From: Minisyncoccota bacterium
Lineage (GTDB): Bacteria > Patescibacteriota > Minisyncoccia > UBA6257 > 1-14-0-10-40-38
DNA length: 6,714 nt
Assembly (NCBI GenBank): GCA_020052135.1
Contig: JAGVPS010000021.1
Coordinates: 1-6,714 of the forward strand
Direction of reading: 5' to 3'
The notes beneath the pieces were generated by a model. That model did not search any database and had not been told where the DNA came from. It saw only the letters and a program-made list of their open reading frames with translations. This document shows, in pieces, positions 4,728 through 6,714 of this stretch. Each line of letters opens with the position of its first letter. Position 1 is the stretch's first letter. A program made the translations under genes and the position numbers.

Positions 4728-5441
4728 TTATTTCTTTAGTTTTTTTAGCTCCACACTCTCTTTTTCGCTTAACATCCGCGCTTTGCCCGAGGTAAGCCCG
4801 TCTAGTTTTATATTTCCGATACGTACGCGCACGAGCTGCGTAATAGTAAGATGCACCGCGTCTGCCATGCGGCGGATTTGGTGGTGCCTTCCTTCTTTAA
4901 GTATGAGTGAAAATGAATGAGCTCCGAGAAGCTCGCCTTTGGCTGGGAGCGTTTTCTTGCCGTCGAGCATGATCCCTTCCTCTATTTTCCGCAGGTGCCA
5001 CGGGCGCACTTCTTCGCGCACGGTTACTTCGTATTCTTTTTCTACCACGTGATCTTCTCCGGTCACAACCGCGGTAATAACCCCGTCGTTAGAGAGTAGG
5101 AGCAATCCTTCACTTTCTTTATCCAAACGGCCAACCGTATTTAAATGTTTAAGTTTTGGAAATGCTTCGAATACGTTTTTCCCCTCAGCACTATTTTTAG
5201 ATGACGTAATCCCGCGCGGCTTGTAGAGCACTATAGTCACCTTTTTTTCGCTAGGGCGTCTGCTTTTTGCAGGAAGGGGCTTCCCCTCGAGCACTTGAAC
5301 CCGATCCTTCATGGGATCAATCTGCACGCCCATTTCATGCATAATTTCTCCATTGAGTTTAATCCGGCCCTGTCGAATATACGCTTCCGTTTCTCTCCGT
5401 GAGAGAATGCCTTGTTGTGAAAGATATTTCTGTATTCGCAT
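4728..5441 (-). CDS. S4-domain rRNA pseudouridine synthase (RsuA/RluB/RluF group)
   Basis: Converts a specific uridine in ribosomal RNA to pseudouridine; the enzyme is cytosolic and needs no cofactor. The 237-residue product has an N-terminal S4 RNA-binding domain (about 1-48, MRIQKYLSQQGILSRRETEAYI), then the catalytic domain: YKPRG (73-77), the catalytic motif GRLDKESEGLLLLSNDG (104-120) with the nucleophile Asp107, KEYEV (135-139) and GRHHQIRRM (184-192). Length and domain order are normal for the group. The motifs do not settle whether the target is 16S (RsuA-like) or 23S rRNA (RluB, RluE, RluF-like), so no symbol is given. No Shine-Dalgarno site precedes the ATG at 5441. A weak TATTTT lies eight bases upstream, inside the AT-rich repeats flanking the next gene. 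The end of the coding region is lysine-rich (KKLKK). Confidence 0.94.
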   Translation of the reverse strand: MRIQKYLSQQGILSRRETEAYIRQGRIKLNGEIMHEMGVQIDPMKDRVQVLEGKPLPAKSRRPSEKKVTIVLYKPRGITSSKNSAEGKNVFEAFPKLKHLNTVGRLDKESEGLLLLSNDGVITAVVTGEDHVVEKEYEVTVREEVRPWHLRKIEEGIMLDGKKTLPAKGELLGAHSFSLILKEGRHHQIRRMADAVHLTITQLVRVRIGNIKLDGLTSGKARMLSEKESVELKKLKK

Positions 5442-5445
5442 AAGG

Positions 5446-5481
5446 GTAGAAAATAGAATTTAGAAAGTAGAAAATAGAATT
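5446..5481. repeat. 15-bp direct repeat at the 3' flank of the four-helix-bundle gene
   Basis: GTAGAAAATAGAATT occurs exactly twice, at 5446-5460 and 5467-5481, separated by TAGAAA (period 21). The second copy covers the first two bases of the complement of the stop codon (5480-5482). The reverse complement of the unit matches 13 of 15 bases at 5842-5856 on the other side of the gene. Confidence 0.8.
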
Positions 5482-5821
5482 ATTTAAGAAAAGTGTTAAG
5501 AATCCGCATTGCTTCAGAGAGCAAAATTTCTGCCCGCGCATAATCTATCTTAGGAAATAATATTTTAGAAATTTCAATCTGACTTTCGAGTTCAGCACCC
5601 GATGCAAAAGCAATAGCTAAAAATTGCTTCTTTTCCTTGGCATGAAAGCGATGATAGCTTTCTGCAATATTTGATGAGATGGAAATTGCCGCCCTTCTCA
5701 TCTGACTAGTAAGTCCATATAGTTCTGATTGTGGGAAATGACCAGTGAGAATATATGTTTCCACGGCGAGGTCTCTCGATTTTTGCCAAACAATCAGGTC
5801 TTTAAAAGATTTAGTGGCCAT
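5480..5821 (-). CDS. Four-helix-bundle protein, S23/IVP family
   Basis: The 113-residue product matches the small family first seen as the protein encoded by intervening sequences in 23S rRNA genes of some bacteria and often named S23 ribosomal protein or four helix bundle protein (TIGR02436 type). Visible family features are the start SFKDLIVWQKSRDLAVETY (residues 5-23), LYGLTSQMRRAAISISSNIAES (35-56), and KEKKQFLAIAFASGAELESQ (64-83). Family structures are homopentameric four-helix bundles; the function is not known. It is not inside an rRNA gene here: it sits between an ABC-F gene and a pseudouridine synthase gene. The ATG at 5821 fits the family start; an in-frame TTG seven codons upstream (5842) lies in the flanking repeat and is rejected. 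AT-rich repeats on both sides suggest that gene and repeats were gained as one unit. Confidence 0.9.
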   Translation of the reverse strand: MATKSFKDLIVWQKSRDLAVETYILTGHFPQSELYGLTSQMRRAAISISSNIAESYHRFHAKEKKQFLAIAFASGAELESQIEISKILFPKIDYARAEILLSEAMRILNTFLK

Positions 5822-5841
5822 ACAGTGTTTTTTAGACTCCA

Positions 5842-5875
5842 AATTCTATATTCTATTTACTAGATTCTAACTTCT
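5842..5875. repeat. AT-rich TTCTA repeat at the 5' flank of the four-helix-bundle gene, inverted to 5446-5481
   Basis: This stretch is built of TTCTA-like units (AATTCTATATTCTAT at 5842-5856, then ACTAGATTCTAACTTCT to 5875). The first 15 bases match the reverse complement of GTAGAAAATAGAATT at 13 positions, so the gene is bracketed by imperfect inverted repeats. It ends one base before the stop codon complement of the ABC-F gene at 5877. Confidence 0.6.
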
Positions 5876-5876
5876 G

Positions 5877-6714
5877 TTAAAATGCTCCCAGATCCAGCGT
5901 TTCATCCACTTTTATTTGTGAAACAAAATCAGCCATATGACTTACGAGCACAATCGCGCCCTGATACTCATCGAGCGCTTTTGCGATAATGGGCAAGTGG
6001 CGGAAGTTAATGTGGTTTGTCGGCTCATCAAGGATGAGGAGATTCGGCTGAAGGAGTACGAAGCGCGCGAAGCAGAGGAGTCCTTTTTGCCCCTCGGAGA
6101 GCGACCTGATGTGGTTTCGCAAAAGGTCATCGGTAAACAGAAACTGCGCGGCAACTTGCCGGAGCCGTTCCTCGGAGCCAGCCTTCATCACGTGCGCTAA
6201 GGTGTCATAGACAGTCTTTTTCTCATCAAGGTTTGAAAAATCTTGCGCGTAATAGCCGAGAACAATTCCTTCGCCGAATTCCGCTCCTTTCAGCTTCTTA
6301 ATCGCGAGCGCCTTAAGAAATGTTGTTTTTCCGCTTCCGTTCGGGCCGTTTATGAGAAGTACCCCCGTTTTTTTTAAAGAGACTCGTATTGGATGAGCAG
6401 TGGATTTATGATTCTTTACAGAAGAAATAGAAGAAAGCTTCAGGATTTCGCCGGTCATTTCTGAGGCGCCAATGCGGAATGGGGGAATGGTCTTGTCCTC
6501 TTGGCGCATTTCTACCAACTGCTCCTCAAGCTCCTCAATAGCCTCGCGCATTTTGCGCGCGACATCGCGCATATGTCCTCCCTTTTGCGCGAAAAAGTTC
6601 ATCTGGTCTTTACGTTCCGAAATATCTTTCTGGAGTCGCGCATTTGCTCTCCGTTCGCGCTCAATACGCGCGGAAATCTCCTCGACTACTTTTAGATAGT
6701 CACCAACATACTGC
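5877..6714 (-). CDS. ABC-F family ATPase, linker and second ATPase domain (N-terminus beyond window)
   Basis: Partial gene: 279 codons are open to the right edge, including 37 codons upstream of the in-frame Met at 6602. ABC-F proteins are soluble twin-ATPase proteins without membrane domains that bind the ribosomal E site and act in translation or antibiotic resistance. Seen directly, numbering from the first full codon in the window: the interdomain linker, highly charged and helical, with YVGDYLKVVEE (2-12) and the family-typical KGGHMRDVARKMRE (44-57); Walker A GPNGSGKT (123-130); Q-loop YYAQ (154-157); signature LSEGQ (205-209) in place of the common LSGGQ/E; Walker B LLILDEPTNHI (225-235); and switch His259 in LVSHM. 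It ends soon after the switch, without a C-terminal extension. The first ATPase domain must lie beyond 6714. The subfamily (EttA, Uup, YheS, resistance type) cannot be decided from this half. Confidence 0.93.
   Translation of the reverse strand, partial: QYVGDYLKVVEEISARIERERRANARLQKDISERKDQMNFFAQKGGHMRDVARKMREAIEELEEQLVEMRQEDKTIPPFRIGASEMTGEILKLSSISSVKNHKSTAHPIRVSLKKTGVLLINGPNGSGKTTFLKALAIKKLKGAEFGEGIVLGYYAQDFSNLDEKKTVYDTLAHVMKAGSEERLRQVAAQFLFTDDLLRNHIRSLSEGQKGLLCFARFVLLQPNLLILDEPTNHINFRHLPIIAKALDEYQGAIVLVSHMADFVSQIKVDETLDLGAF

Noticed and set aside
5822..5842. In-frame TTG start for the four-helix-bundle gene
   Set aside because: The family begins close to the SFKDL motif, which the ATG at 5821 gives; the TTG lies in the flanking repeat.

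Overview
The window looks like a piece of a small, compact bacterial genome, most likely a member of the Candidate Phyla Radiation (Patescibacteria, Parcubacteria-like). This placement is an inference from gene content and style: a short Obg without C-terminal extension, a stand-alone S23-type four-helix-bundle gene between housekeeping genes, an ABC-F protein with a short C-terminus, and start sites with almost no leader. No rRNA or marker phylogeny is available to confirm it. All seven genes lie on the minus strand, so transcription runs from right to left.

In transcription order: (1) 6714-5877, the linker and second ATPase domain of an ABC-F ribosome-associated ATPase, cut by the window edge. 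(2) 5821-5480, a four-helix-bundle (S23/IVP-type) protein flanked by AT-rich direct and inverted repeats that look like the ends of an inserted cassette. (3) 5441-4728, an S4-domain rRNA pseudouridine synthase of the RsuA/RluB/RluF group. (4) 4596-4048, a type IV-like prepilin that is clearly more GC-rich and C-ending in codon use than its neighbours, with its own overlapping tandem promoters, a hairpin-bearing leader, a Shine-Dalgarno site and a strong terminator. (5) 3795-2815, the GTPase Obg with a degenerate guanine-specificity (G4) motif. (6) 2576-996, a multi-pass membrane protein of unknown function. (7) 898-1, the N-terminal 299 residues of an FAD-binding oxidase/dehydrogenase, cut by the left edge.

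The intergenic DNA carries much of the interest. Between the pilin and obg is a perfect 36-bp palindrome (3905-3940) made of four TGCA-containing half-sites. Upstream of obg and of the oxidase gene, a terminator-like hairpin runs straight into a -10 element placed 6-8 bases before the ATG, which suggests leaderless mRNAs and fused terminator-promoter modules. Upstream of the unknown membrane protein, a good promoter is followed at once by a terminator-like hairpin, a layout that could act as an attenuator.

Functionally the window mixes ribosome biology (Obg, pseudouridine synthase, ABC-F, and an S23-type protein of unclear role) with envelope functions (pilin, unknown membrane protein) and one redox enzyme. 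I see no defence system, CRISPR array, transposase, tRNA or rRNA. The best candidates for undescribed biology are the membrane protein, the palindrome and the repeat-flanked four-helix-bundle cassette.
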